From contig NC_012870.2 of the NCBI RefSeq assembly GCF_000003195.3, forward strand, positions 17,414,501-17,478,500: 64,000 nucleotides of DNA, in the 5' to 3' direction. Origin of the DNA: Sorghum bicolor. Taxonomy: Eukaryota > Streptophyta > Magnoliopsida > Poales > Poaceae. The translations under genes were made by a program, and so were the position numbers. Below are positions 25,801-39,074 of the stretch, in pieces. Each line of letters begins with the position of its first letter. Within the stretch, counting starts at the first letter, position 1. The notes beneath the pieces were generated by a model. That model did no database searches. It worked only from the letters and a program-made list of their open reading frames with translations, and was not told the origin of the DNA.

Positions 25801-26820
25801 GATACGAGGAGGATCGAGCACGGCCAATTTGGATGGGGACGAGGTGCTGCTCCTCGGTGCTCCGGTGGCGAAAAGGAGGTCGGTGCTCGCGGGAGAGAAG
25901 GGCACGTCGCGCTCCACTTCGCCAGCAGCTGCTCCACTTTGCCACGGACGCGAGCACGTGCTTGGACGAGATGAAACGGCGGTTCACGAGTCGGCAAACG
26001 CCGATCGACGCTCGGCGGTACACCGCCATGAACAGGGGCCGAGCTTATCCCCCTTTTCCCCAAAATACCCTTTCTGAAAACTTAAAATTACTCTGAGATT
26101 TTGAATAGAAGATGAAAATATGCCAAAATAAGAGTTGTGTAAAATTTGATGAGCTACCAAACATCTTTAACGACCAAAGACTGATTTGAAATGGAAAGGG
26201 ATGAATTTGAGCCAAACAGTTGGAAATTCAAGCTCAATTCCAAATTTTTGAATTGGGGCAAAACAGAATTTCTAAAATTACTTTTGATTTTGTATAACAA
26301 CTTGAAAAACTTCCAACATGAAAGTTGTTCAACTTTTCAAGCCCTACAACTCTCATGTTGACCATCTTTCAAAATTCCAAACAGATTTTGAATTGGGGAT
26401 TTAAGTTTGAAAAGGGGACACTTTCCGGAAATCTGTATTTTTAAAATTACTTTGGATTTTGTACTGAATCTTCAAAAACTCAAAACACCAAAGTTGTACA
26501 TCTTGACAAGATCTACAACTTTGCTTTTAAACTCAACTTCAAATTTTGCTTTTTTTTTTGAATTGCATAAAAGGGGGTAAATCTAGGGTTTTGAAAACTA
26601 GGGTTCCCCCCTTAAGTCTTTCGGAAAAACTTTCACCCATGGTTTTTAAACTCCAAAACAAGCATCCATACATAAAATAAACACACTTTAAATTCCTAAA
26701 CACATTCAACCAAATTTAAACTTATTTTAAGTTAATGCATCAGGGTTTACTTAACAATAAACTATGAAATGCTCATGATGACATGTCATGTTTTAGTTCG
26801 CTTAACACGAGAGTGTTACA
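22872..26820 (-). mobile_element. Solo LTR of a Ty3/gypsy (Tekay/Del-like) retrotransposon
   Basis: The 3,949-bp unit has TGTGGCA...TGTTACA ends (TG...CA) and a perfect 5-bp target duplication GATTA at 22867-22871 and 26821-26825. No internal gag-pol, primer-binding site or second LTR is present, so it is a solo LTR left by recombination between two LTRs. Minus orientation and Tekay/Del-type assignment rest on the start TGTAACACTCTCG, the great length and repeated AAGTTGTACAACTT-like blocks, as I remember that group. The GC-rich island at 25,030-25,920 lies inside the LTR, and its ORFs (134, 140 and 123 aa) are not recognisable proteins. Confidence 0.9.
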
Positions 26821-27399
26821 GATTATACTTTAATTTGCATCAGGATACTAGTAGTCTCAATGGTTAGGTGGTGATGTTTAATTCGAGTCAGTGGTTTAGT
26901 TAGTCCATGGATATCCGTAGTTAATTGCCGAGTGACCCCCCGCTTTTTTTAAGTGCCTCAGGCATAGCTAATTAGCTGATAGTGACACGCATATGAATGC
27001 ATTGCATACATATTATCACTACGGTACAGTGAAGAGTTTCATGACCTTGTTTTCAAGGCTAACACATCATATAGAATGAAATAAATCATGGATGAAATAT
27101 TCTACTTTCAATGCATATAGAGTTGGTTATCGTGCTAAGAGATTTTTTCCCCCTAAAACTCACTTTTTTCCTCTTCATAAAAACATTATCATGTCATCAA
27201 AAGTGCATATGTATCAAACTATTAAATGCAAATGAAACTCTCATGAAACTTTCACTAAGACTTGTCTAAGGGTCTTCTTTGTTTCAACTTCATATTGCGA
27301 AGTTAAAGACTGCCTATGTGGATTGTGAAAAGCTAGATAATATGAGAATCTCAATTGTATAATTACATGTGTTTTTCATTTGGCAACTTGGATTGTGAA

Positions 27400-28580
27400 G
27401 GTGGAATGCATTTTTCACACTGTACTACGTACAAAACAAGCCTCTCCTATAATTCGATTATAGAGGCGGCTCAAAATTTAACCATCTCTAGAAACATAAA
27501 TATGGGTCAAAAAATAGAAAAACAGAAACTATTTTACAAACATCACAAATCAGGCCCAAAAGATAGCAAAAAAGTCGGGGAACTCCCCACTAGGGGAGGT
27601 CCGATCATCGTGTGATTTTTGTGCGCATGCAGTCAACTGAGTTCAAACTTGCGACCTATGGCATCAGACCCCATAACAGCTCCACCTCAAAGTCAATTGG
27701 GATTGGATGAATAATAGACTTTGTTGTATATTGTAATGAATTTGAGGTCCTAAACCATTTCAAATCGAAAAAGTCTTAGATACAAAGTTTTAGATATTGT
27801 TGAGTACTACAACTTTAGTTTTGACCATTTCTCCATCTGATGTTCTCTGAAAAAAATTGAATTTAAAAATATGAGAAATTCAAACAAAATTTTCCTTGGA
27901 TAAATGATTTTAAATGAAAAAGTTGTTAACTACTAATTTTATAGATCTATAACTTTGGCTTTTGTTGTTTTTCCATCCAATGTCATTCAAAAAATTTGAA
28001 TTTCAAATTGTGAGGACTTCAAACTAAATCTTTTGGGACCACAAATTATTTCAAATGAAAAAGTTATCACCTATAATATTTTAGATCTTTTCGAGTACTA
28101 TAGCTTTGACTTTGGTCATTTTCTATTTGAGGTTGTTTGATTTTTTAATGAATTTAAAATATGAGAACTTCAAATAGAATTTACAGGATTTAAATGTTTT
28201 TAAATGAAAAGTTGTAAACTACAAAGTGATAGGTCTGTTTGAGACATACAACTTTGATATAAAGTTTATTTTCATCTGATTTTGATTGAGATCTAGTCGT
28301 CTCTATAAACCAATTTCTAAAGGTGTTTTTTAGATCGAGTCGCCTCTAAAGATATATAAGAACATTTGTAGAGTTGGTTGAAAATACAACTGTATCTATA
28401 AAATATTTCTAGAGGCGTTTCCGAAATATTTTTAGAGACAAATTTTGATTACATGCTGCCTCTAGAAAATATTTCTAGACCGAGGCAACTTATTTTGGAA
28501 AATAGTTTTAGAGATGAACTTTGATTGAGCCACCTCAATCTAAAAATGCCTCCGGTTTGGCTAAAAATTAGCCCTTCTGT
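27400..28580. mobile_element. Probable DNA-transposon remnant with TAGAGGCG-type repeats
   Basis: Motifs such as TATAGAGGCGGCTC, GAGTCGCCTCTAAAG and TGCCTCTAGAAA recur at both ends of the stretch in both orientations. The middle has loosely repeated AAATGAAAAAGTTGT blocks. This looks like sub-terminal repeats of a class II element, but I could not find terminal repeats or target duplications. Confidence 0.35.
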
Positions 28581-29017
28581 TTAGATTCACTAGAGCTAAT
28601 TTTATTTAATTTTTAGCTAGCTAGCAATTAATCCTTGTATCAAACTGTGCCTTAAAGCAAACCAGATACTCTCTAATCTATACCCTTAACACTAGACATG
28701 TACGCATGCATATCAGCATATGCATGTCGGCGCGAAGCTAAACCACCCGAAAGAGTAGGGTACGAGCAATGGGTGGGGAGGCATCAAGAGCGCATCATGC
28801 GTCCTAGGGTGACAAACCGGTAAAGAGGAAAAGGGCATCGTCCCTTGTGCAAGAAAAGGTGATGTTAAAATGATTGGGTCGCGACGCAACGCAAATGATA
28901 AGATCGGATCAAAGCGAGAGCATGGAGGCGGTACAAGTGTGCAAGCCTGAATTTCTAAATGGCTTGCGTTACGCCGCCTGACAGCGACACCATGATGTGC
29001 CAGTTTCTTTTCATCTG

Positions 29018-29018
<1 letters not shown>

Positions 29019-29049
<31 letters not shown>
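29019..29049. repeat. TA dinucleotide microsatellite
   Basis: About fifteen uninterrupted TA units. Confidence 0.95.
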
Positions 29050-29052
<3 letters not shown>

Positions 29053-30299
29053 AACTATATCACTACACTGACACACGGCATGCATATATAAACAACAAGA
29101 ACCGGAGCCCCCGGAAAAGTTGCGGCTTTTCCACTGCAGCACAGCACGGCTGAATGGAGCGGAAGCAAAAATAAAGGAGCCGCCTGGGCCGGTGCAGGCG
29201 TAGAAAAAGAAGAGATCTCCCTCCGATGCCGGGAGCGGGAGCTAGGTAATTAGCTATGACTATGCGTGTCGTCTTCTGTGGTGTCAGCGTCACACAATGA
29301 CACAAATAAAGCAGCATGGTGTTGATGAGGCTGAGATCACTTGTGCGTGCGTGCATGGCAGCATCAGAACGCACCGGCCAGGAATTTATTTAATTTACCC
29401 AGATTGAAGCGCTCGAGCTAGACAAAAACATTGTACACTTCCGTTAATTACCCTTTAGCAAAGCCTATTCGCACTCACCTCACAGTAGCCACTAGCCAGT
29501 GCCACATAATATTCAAGAGCAGAGCTAGGATTTAGATAGAGGGACTGTTCAAATCGACAACAATCATGCATGACATGACGAAATAAATTCACGACCACAT
29601 TAGCGAGTGAAAGCAACAGTAACAATTAAATCAGTTATCCAAAATGGAAACCATTTCTTGAAAGTCAAAAGGAAAACCTTCGTTCCTGTTGGTAGAGTTT
29701 AGCCTCAGATTCTAACAGCAATCAGGTAGCAATTTCGACTCTTCAGGAGACCATGCCTGCCACGTCACAAAATTAAAAACAACACATTTTGACACACCTG
29801 ACCGGCCGGAAAGAATTGCGACTATGCATGCATGGTCCACCATCGCAGCACCTACTGCGTGGCGGTGTGAGCCACGGTGATCGATGCATGATGGTCCAGC
29901 TAAACACGTATGGTCCCGTGTTGCTGGAGACCATCTAAGCATATATCTTTTCTTTTTTTCCCCCCTTCGTGGATGGCTTTGTCCTCTTCAAGCTTGCAAG
30001 TAACTAATCAAGCAGAACCATCCATGATTGCAAGATGAAACCGCAAATCTAGCTAGCATATGGCTTGTGGCTTGTGCTGCTGGACCACACACCAGGGTTA
30101 GCCACAAGCTAAGCCTCTCGCGTACCTCCGATATCGAATCACATGCCGAGACGTGACTCCTAAGCTCGCCGAATAATTAGAGCTTGCCCCTGAAGGAACT
30201 GATGAATAGCTTCCCAGCAAATCAGAGCCTGGATCCCTGTCCTTCGATCCTCCTCTCATCGCCCAAGAGCGAAGTTAATCGCACAGATTAAGCTGGCGT

Positions 30300-31900
30300 T
30301 ATTAGAGGAAAGGAAGCTTCTTTCTTGGAAGAAAAAGACAGTACCGCACTGGCTTTACGCTGTGTGCCTGGGAGGACCATGCATGTCTGTTGCAGCAAAC
30401 CTCCAAGATTGTTCTTGTCCAAGTCAGGAGCTGTCATTGATTGGCTCGGACATGTTAACCTTTGCCAACTGTCGGGCCCTCCATAATCCCTGCCCTGCCC
30501 TTGCGTGGTTGTACAAAGCTATATGGTGCACTACAACTCTTAACCTTTTGAAGCAGCACCTATCCAGCAAGTGAAGTTAGGACCAACTGTTGACAACAAT
30601 GCTTCAACGCCCACAATGAAAGTGAGCCAGCCAAATTGGCTGGCCCTGTGTGGTGTTGTACGCCCGATAATACAGGTCTCCTGATGATGCCATCAGAATA
30701 TAGGAGTAGTAGATGCTTGAACTACAATATCTGGCACCACTACTAACCAGGATGACACAGTGGTTGCAGCACAACCATACCAATCTGGCATAGAAATGTT
30801 GATGTATCTCACCCAACGTTTCACAGAAAGGTGCTGGATTGGTGCCACTAGGCGACGGTGAGCAAATTGCAGAGCTGACCATTAGCATGGGAACTAACCA
30901 GACACTGACGTACAAGTATATCTGAGCTGGACCAAAGCAATTCACCAAACTCAAAGATCGGCTTTGATCTCCAAGTGGTTGCTGCCTTTGACACCTCTGA
31001 AGTCTCAAACTCACAGAATTTGGTTGTATCCAAATGAGGGTGTCCTGTCCATGTGACCATCAGAGCTGTGAGCTTCCTTCGGGTTTGGGTTAAAAGTGCC
31101 ATTCTTCAATGTTATCATGGTTTTACTGCAAAGATTCCCCATGGTTTCACAAAAGGTACCATCACCTAAAGCACACACTTGAGTGAGATTGTCCTTACAG
31201 AGCAAACACAAAGCGACCAAAATGTCATAATGCCAGTCAGATGTCCAGTTCACCTGAATTTGCTAGTTACTGGTAGAGTGAGGTCTGAGGTGGATATTAT
31301 TTCTGGTGCACTACTCTGGTTGTCAGTCATGCATGCTTAATGATTCAGTGAGCGAACCAAAGCTGCAGGACATTAGAACTCTTCCAGATATCCATTTTGT
31401 TACATCGGTGCAGATACTTTAAGCAATGAGTAACAGTCACTGGAAACATGTACAATCTGTTCTCCACGTCCGAAGCACGCAAATCCTCCCGTGCAACTTC
31501 AAGCTGAGTTCAAATAGGAAACAATAATAGAACGGCAAGTTGTCCAAATACCTGAAACTCGAAACTGAGTACAAGGTAGTTTTTGAGGAATTAGTTTGAT
31601 TCCCTTTGTCAAAAAGCCAGACTCAACAGTCAACCAAGTATCACATCTCAGGAGAATGAGTTCTCTTCCACTCTGCCACGACGATGACTGCCAATCAGAA
31701 CATGATCTGCAAAAGTCAAATGACAAAAAAAAAAAGATAGAGGAAATTGTAAAGCTTCCATTTCTTTTGGTTGCTAATATAGGCAGGAAAAGTGTAAGAG
31801 ATGAAAGTTGAAATGGCAGAATTATGAGTTGTTGGTAGTTATTCCCTTGCCAGAGGGGTCCAGCCAATAGTGAAAGCTATACACAAATACACACTAGCAA
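30300..31900 (-). other. Unassigned gene-like stretch
   Basis: Base composition is balanced, unlike the AT-rich flanks, and minus-strand ORFs of 136, 84, 80 and 122 codons overlap in different frames. A Phe-Cys-Glu-Thr-Met/Leu-Gly word occurs in two of them (31,011-31,253 and 30,604-31,014), which suggests an internal duplication. No protein family is recognised and no single open frame joins them. It could be a non-coding transcript, untranslated exon or decayed gene. Confidence 0.2.
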
Positions 31901-32481
31901 CATGGAGAGACATGGCTCCCATGTTATCCCGTGCAACCCCTGTTCCCCACTTGTGCCCCTCCCGCTGCACATGGCCCTGTAACCAACCATTCCACCCCTC
32001 CTAGAGTTAACATTGCCATGGGACCCCCTTTCCATACAGAACAATTATCACCATCTTCCTTCCTCCGTTCCTTTGTACCCTGTACTTCTGTATTCAAACA
32101 GTGCTTTATTTTAAGTATGGTGCGGCACTATCTCTACTACGGTAAACGAAATTAGTGAGGGCATCCGGCTTACATGAATTATTGCTTGCACTAGCTGGCC
32201 TTGTTATGAACAGGATCTCACTACAGAATATGAAAATTCAAAGCAAAACCATACGTGGCAAATAATTGCAATTATGGAATCTTTAATCAGCATCCTGTAC
32301 CACGTGTAGGACTTGAACTCAGTAAGTCCAGGGATGATGTTGAAGATAAATATTCCATAGTTCCAGTTCTTTAGAAAGCAACAGGTTTTATCATTTTTAC
32401 TTTGATGCCTATCTACGCCATCTTTCACTATCAGGCTAGTCATGGATATGTCATCCTATCATTTAGTAAGTTATGGATAAA

Positions 32482-32826
32482 GGCCCTGTTTAGTTAACCA
32501 TCTAAAAATTTTTCATCCATCTCATTGAATCTTTAGACACATGCATGGAACATTAAATGTAGATAAAAAAATAAACTAATTACACAGTTTGGTTGAAAAT
32601 CGCGAGACGAATCTTTTAAGCCTAGTTACTCTATGATTAGCCTTAAGTGCTACAGTAACCCACATGTGCTAATGATAGATTAATTATACTTAATAGATTT
32701 GTCTTGCAGTTTCCTAACGAGCTATGTAATTTGTTTTTTATTAGTTTCTAAAAACTCTTTCCGACATCCTTCCGACACATCCGATGTGACACTCAAAAAT
32801 TTTTCATCCTCAATCTAAACAGGGCC
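32482..32826. mobile_element. Larger related element, GGCCCTGTTTAGTT subfamily
   Basis: 345 bp with GGCCCTGTTTAGTT and a right end TAAACAGGGCC, and probable target duplication AAA. It shares the GCGAGACGAATCTTTTAAGC core but has an extra inner inverted segment around CACATGTGCTAATG. Confidence 0.82.
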
Positions 32827-35800
32827 AAAATATATTTGAACTAGAGGGCTGGGTGATTAATTAGCTAATTCCAGGGTTGGCCTTAGAGCTCAAAAGGGAA
32901 TTGAACACCACAGCGGAAACTGCATGATGAATCTTGATGCCCTAGAAATATAGCAACCTACTGTTTGCTGATGGGAACATATGAGCATATAAATTCTAGC
33001 AACTTTCAGCCATACGAGTGGGTTGGCCTTTGAGGGGTCACTTTCACAAGCCATACTTACAGTTGCACAACTTTGGTGGCGATAATTGAAACTTGAAGCT
33101 AGATAAGAAATTGCAGAGCTTACATATATCCATTAAAGGAAACCTTTTGATCATTACTGCATAGCCCAGAACAGGAAGATTCTCACAAAGTTGGGCCTAA
33201 CGAATTGATATAGCATAGTTCTGATATGAGCCAAACAATTTCTCAAACAGCAGATGCCAGTCTTAAGATTTTTCACCTGAAATAAACAATTGGATTGAAA
33301 CCATTGAAGTATAAGCTCTTTTCCTTAGAACAGAATGCCATACGAAATATGAATGAATCATAGTAAATACGCCGTCATATCAAAGAGAATAATTGCATCT
33401 GATCATTATTATCTGGCTTGACTCTTTACAGGTTGGGTGTTCCTAAATTTTGTACCAGATGCTTGGCATTCAGAAACAGAATACTGGAAGCAATGAGCAC
33501 CATGATATTGTGAATGTACAATTGGTTCTAACGAAATTAGTAGGGATGTATTGAAGAGACCACAAGTAAGCACAGGATCTCTAGTCACTCAACTTGCTGG
33601 ATAAGAATCAAAGTCCAGAAACTATTATACTTAAGTTTCACACAGTCAGCCTCCTTATCCTATGTTATACACATGTCACATCAAACAATACAGCCCACCC
33701 TTTCAATCATAGTCAAAAGGATATATCCTTCAAATAATTTATCATTGCTTCATCTGACATAACTTGCATTATGTACCAAAGACTACATAAGCTGCTTTAC
33801 AAAAGAAGGAAGCAATACATGTCCTATAACAATTTGACTGCCAACCTAAATAATGTTGGATGTGATATTGTGCAATCTGCGTCGATGACAGAAGGATTGT
33901 TCAATATAATAAAATAATAATCCACTCACATCAATGTCGTTAATCAGCATCTCAGAAAGAGTTCTAAATGTTAGGAGCTACTCAGCAGCATTCTTAATTA
34001 TAATACCACTGGTTTGCAATACTACCTAAAGCATTGAAAACAATGATATAGCCACTGGAGGACCCAGGGCTCGGTGAACCCTGGGCCTCTGCCCGGGCTC
34101 GTCGCTGTTGGACTCCACCAAATTTAATTAGTGTGCAGCCCATATACAAAGGGGATTAGACCTATTCAGCTGCATAGCCCACTAAAACGCTCAGGCTCCT
34201 AATAATTCCTAAAAAGCTCTGGGTCTGCTACTGGATATATCTCTACATAAACTCTATCGAACTCGCACCCCTTTCTGGATATTACTTTAGATAAGCTAGT
34301 GGCATATTTTCCTTGTTCTTTTCTTTTATTAAAAAAATACTTAGTTAAGCACAAACCTTTTTTTCCTGATAATTATATCATTTATTGAGATGTACTGAGT
34401 GAAAGCTGAAAAACACCAGAACAATACAGAACTCAAGTGTCAGAAAACAAAACCACGGAATGGATAAATCCTTTACTCAAACTCATACGCTTGTTAGACT
34501 AAGGAGGAACAGCATTCCAATACTAGGTATACTTGAGTTCTTCACCACCTATCTAAAGGAGCAAAATAAAACTTAGTTGGACAATTGGGTTCGCACCACA
34601 AAACCGATTGAAGTATTAACTTGGTTTAGTTAGTTTTCCACAATCCATTTCTGAAGATCTGAGAATCCTTCTAGGTAACCACCATATATTGGGTGGCATA
34701 TGCTTGCCCCAGCAGTAAACATGCATGAAGTACACAAAGAGCTCACATAGCTACTACAGAGAGCAACAATACCATGATATTTGGGTCAAATGTTTCTGTA
34801 TATTACTTGGACGGTGAGGAAGCACCGTAGCTGCTGCATCTTCGACAGAGAACGATTAGAGGGCCAGATGGTATTGAGAGAAGTGAGACCAAGCAAGATC
34901 GGCTTTGGCCTTTGAGTGCTGGCTAGAGCACACAAGTTGGGGGCTTTACAGCAGTAGTACTAGGCCTAGCCGCCTAGGCAGTTGTGATTTGTAACAGGCG
35001 CACATAGACCATTTCTACCTTCAATATAATGGCCTATAGCTCTCATGTGTGTTTGAGAAAAAAAACTATGAGATCCATCATATTATCTTTTTTTAAACTC
35101 AATGGCAGGAGGTCTGCCTATCAATTAAGTAGAGAAGAGTTTCTAAGAAATCCATCATATTTATCAAAACTCATCAAAGCCCACTGTGTCAATAACAAAA
35201 CAATTGTCATTACAACAGTAAAAGAAACAAATAAAAAGAGGCATAACTTTCACAATGGCAAGGTATTACGAAATTATCACCACCGAAACAAAAATTACAA
35301 CCATGAATAGTAGTATAACTCTAGTTATTTGTGATTGATAATTCGCTATACACATTTCTATGAATTGTCAAGTGTAGCTGTACAGAATAAAATGTTTCAG
35401 CGTCATTGCCAAAGTGACAGAAAAGAAACAGTTATCTAGTGATTAGCTCTAGACCTGATCAAATGTTAGATCAGGTCGGTTCGAGAATGTGCTGAGAAAA
35501 AATGTTGGGACAAAATCTTTGGCCCGAGCTTGACCCAATGCACTGGCGGGGCACGTTGGGCTATTTCTCTCTGTTCTTTTTTTTTGGATTTTCCTACTTT
35601 GGGTCAGGTCATGGGTTGAAAACCATGACCCCTGACCCGATGCACTGGCAGGTAAAGTTGGGTTGGTCAGGCCCTAGTCCATATGATAAGTTTGCACTGG
35701 TAGGAGACAAACATTGCACCAAATATGATAAGTTTGCTCACAATACGGTTAGCAGGTGAACTAAAATAATGAGCTAACCAAGCAGAAATATTGCATGGCA

Positions 35801-36900
35801 AAGCATGTTTCCACACAAATCAAGTTTGAACAAACCGTTTAGCTATTATTTTCCTATAAAGGCCCAATCTAGAAACAAATTGTGCTTCACCTTGGCACAC
35901 TACAGTAGTCCCGCTATACATAACCTGCAAGTTCCCATAGAAATACACCTTGAACGAATCCGACAGCCTTCTGCCCGTGTATGGTGATTGGGGAGTAAAC
36001 CAACAATGGAGTTGATGTTTCATCTTGACTAGGCATGGGAGGTGAGAAATCTCTCAGATGAGGAGCAAATGCTTTATAATGATCTTATGCCATTGTTGCC
36101 CGGCTTTGAGGTGGCGACAGAGGCGCCTTTGGTCGTTGCTCCATGCCTTGCCTCTAAAGACACTTCTGATTGTCATCTTTGTGCCCCTCTCTCAATTGTC
36201 ATTCATGGTGTCATCGATGGGATGCTCTCAGCCCTCGCTAATGTTGTCCATCTTCCCACCATTACCGGCTGCCATGGACAGAACCTCTCTTGCGATTGAT
36301 GGATCCACTAGTGTGGAATAAGAAAATGGCTCCCAGATGCTTAGTGGCTGATGGTGCAGCTGCTGCACTTCTCCCTCCACCTCCAACACCGCCACCACCT
36401 CTTGGTCTTAGACCTCTAATGGAAAAGAGGGAAATGTGTCTTCTTCAAATGGTCATACTACTACATGATCACGAGAAGACTGTGGTCCTTATGCTCACTT
36501 CTGCTGTGTTGCTACACGGAGGTCTTGGTTGCTTAGAGGTGTCTCCTTTAGCTGCTGGTTGTGTCACTAAGATGGCTGCTTCGTTAAGTGCTGATAGTCG
36601 TTCGGTCACGAATTGTTTATATGTAATTACTTATTTAATTGTGAACTGTGGTTGATCCTTGTGAGATTAGTCTTGCAAGGATTGCATTGATCTTGGTAAG
36701 CCTAGGCTTACTAAGATCATACATTTTAACTTTCTATTCCTTAGGCCTTCCCATGAACTGAGAGAAATTGGAAAATAATCTAATAATAAAATGAGAAACA
36801 AATTCTATATTTTGGTTTCAATTTATGGGATACAAATAGGCTATTAATGAAATACGCTTAGGCACGCGGCCGCGAAAAAAACTGTTTTGGTTGTGAAAAT
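32827..36900. other. Intergenic, no gene recognised
   Basis: Mixed AT-rich sequence. At 36,042-36,655 overlapping plus-strand ORFs (85, 87 and 121 codons) in shifting frames look like a frameshifted coding remnant. At 35,532 and 35,634 a short word (GACCCRATGCACTGGC) is repeated. Neither is identifiable. Confidence 0.35.
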
Positions 36901-36903
36901 CAT

Positions 36904-38372
36904 GAGTGTGTTTGGTTAGGTGACTCGCACTAACCATGGCTCTTTGGGGCTAATTTTAGTTTGTTTGGTTGCCTGAAAATGGTCTGGGGCCTAGCCAGAG
37001 CTAGCCATTCGTACCCCTTTAGCCTGGCTAGCCTTGAATGCCCAAATTGGTCGTTCAGCTGGAGCCAGGCCCGAGCCAGTGAGTTCTCTCACCGCCCGGT
37101 GTTCCTCCTTCTCCCTGCCGGTGCTCCCTTGCTGGCACCGGTGCTCCCCTACCCGCACGGCCGGCCGGATACTGCATGGCGGCGCTAGCGCTGCACGAAG
37201 ATGAGCCTTCATAGTCCTTACTCTCTCTGTCTCCCTCAACGAGCACTACGTGCCACGGATGCGGCGTCGATGTTGGAGGTGTACCGGTGCTACTGGCACT
37301 GGCTCCTCGGCTTTCTCATCTCCACTGGTGGCGAGGTGGCGGCGCCCTCGATGTCTCCTGCATTGACCTCGACATCATCAGCGCCGACTACGCGCTCGAG
37401 TGCGTCGCCTTTGGTTAGCCTGGCAGAACCTCTCCGGATCTTCATGGATCTCGGTTCGTTGTCGAAGGGGAGCGGGCAAGCGTCGCGCCGTCAGATGTTG
37501 TCGAGCGGGCACAGGCGAGCATGGCGCAGAACCAATCTAGTATTCTAGTCCGTCGTAGAGGCCTTCTCCTGAGTCCTGAGGAATACACTTGCACTAGGAC
37601 TCTGAATGTTTTAGTTTCAGTTCACTGTTGTGTCAATATGCACTAGAGGCTTCCTGAGGGAATCGAAGACCAAGCTGCTCTCAAATCACATCTTGTCTGC
37701 ACTAATGGCATTGGGAAGGTGATGTTTATTTGCAAGCACGAGCAGGGCAGCATCTCTGAATCCCTCCTCATCCTATCACTTCCATTCCGCGAGTTCATAC
37801 AGCGTTAGAAGGCTACTGCAAGTGCAAGCAAAGGCTGAACTGAGACGATGTGCGTGGTAGGTTGTTGAGCGACTGTAGACGAACAAGATCAGGCCCCGTG
37901 ATGAGCCAGAGGTGGCATTGGAGATGCCCATCACTTGTTTGACAAAATGCCTCAAAGAGATAACCTTACCAGCTAAGGCCTTGTTTAGTTCCAAAATATT
38001 TTGCAAAATTGACACTGTAGCTTTTTCGTTTGTATTTGACAAATATTGTCCAATCATGGACTAACTAGGCTCAAAAGATTTATCTCGTCAATTTCGACCA
38101 AACTGTGCAATTAGTTTTTATTTTTGTCTATATTTAATACTTTATGCATGTGTCTAAAGATTCGATGTGACGGGGAATCTGAAAAATTTTGCAAAATTTT
38201 TTGGGAACTAAACAAGGCCTAAGAGAAGAAGCGACTGTATCAAAACAAAGCAAGCAACCAAACACAACCTGAAGCTAGCTAGGCTAATATAGTACACAGA
38301 CAACCATGCATGAGGCTGTCCACGCTAGAATTCTAGCCAGGCTAGAAGTTGGCCAGCAAACCAAACACACTC
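36904..38372. mobile_element. 1.47-kb DNA element with GAGTGTGTTTGGTT inverted ends and GC-rich cargo
   Basis: The termini match as 14-bp inverted repeats, and CTAGCC-rich sequence follows inside both ends. The interior is GC-rich at 37,060-37,550 and includes a 115-codon ORF (37201-37548) of unknown identity. A member of the GGCCTTGTTTAGTT family is inserted at 37977-38219. A clear target duplication is not seen (CAT versus TAT). The arrangement resembles Pack-type elements that carry host gene pieces. Confidence 0.6.
37977..38219. mobile_element. GGCCTTGTTTAGTT-family miniature element, copy 5
   Basis: Complete, with target duplication TAA (37974-37976, 38220-38222). It is inserted inside the larger element 36904-38372. 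Confidence 0.93.
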
Positions 38373-39074
38373 TATGGGTCAATTACTAGCACAGGCACAC
38401 AAAACATTTGTTACCCCGCCGAGCCACCACCGAGGCACCGAGCCCACAACAAAGCTAAGCCAAAGCCATCCATCAATCTCAATCAGCACAACAACTGGTG
38501 AACCGCATGATGACCAGACCAGAGTTGGGCGCTATAATCACAGCCGGATACGAATGTCATAATGCGGTCACAAGATCAGCCGCCGCGCAATCATGGGGAA
38601 CTGTAAGCTTTGACGCACCCGGACCGAGATGAAAGCTAAGGAGAGGATGGAATGGAACGCACCAGGGGTTCCCTCGAAGGGAGGGAGCACCAGTCCGGCT
38701 CCCGCCCCTGGCGAGGGTGGGCTCTCTCCTCCTCCACCTCTCCTCCTCGCCAGCCCCTCTGTATCGAACCGCGGGAAGGAGTGAGCGAGTGTCTGCGTGA
38801 GAGGGGTTGGAGCTCGTTGCTCGCCTGTGCGCGTGCGCCGGCCGTGTGATTGGATTGGGGCTTGGGTTTGCGGTGGCGGCACCAGCAGGCTGCTGCACAC
38901 GAGCACGAGGCGATGTTTGCATGCCTGCAGCGGTTCGTGAGTGAAGCGCGATGGGCTTTCACGGTTTGCGCAGCCTCGGCGAAAAGGCCTGGCTTGGCCT
39001 GGCCCGGGTGGTTGTGCCACGGTGTCGGCATGGCAGGCCGTCCGTCCGTAGAAAGGCCACGGAACCCCTGACGC
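38373..39074. other. GC-rich stretch of unknown role
   Basis: A GC-rich block (38,560-39,070) carries open frames up to 159 codons on the minus strand and 65-73 on the plus. Composition resembles a grass first exon or promoter, but the Pro/Arg/Ser-rich translations match nothing I know. Confidence 0.25.

Larger units (their letters stand above)
26826..30300. other. Intergenic, mostly AT-rich
   Basis: It contains the TAGAGGCG-type remnant and the TA microsatellite. A GC-richer stretch at 29,060-29,380 has a 103-codon minus ORF without recognisable similarity. Confidence 0.45.

Noticed and set aside
25030..26100. Several 80-140 codon ORFs in a GC-rich island
   Set aside because: They lie inside the solo LTR defined by the GATTA duplication, overlap in many frames and show no protein family.
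22970..26820. TGTCGGGTG at 22970 as the solo-LTR edge
   Set aside because: The flanks there (AAGTC and GATTA) do not match. Moving the edge to 22872 gives a perfect GATTA duplication.
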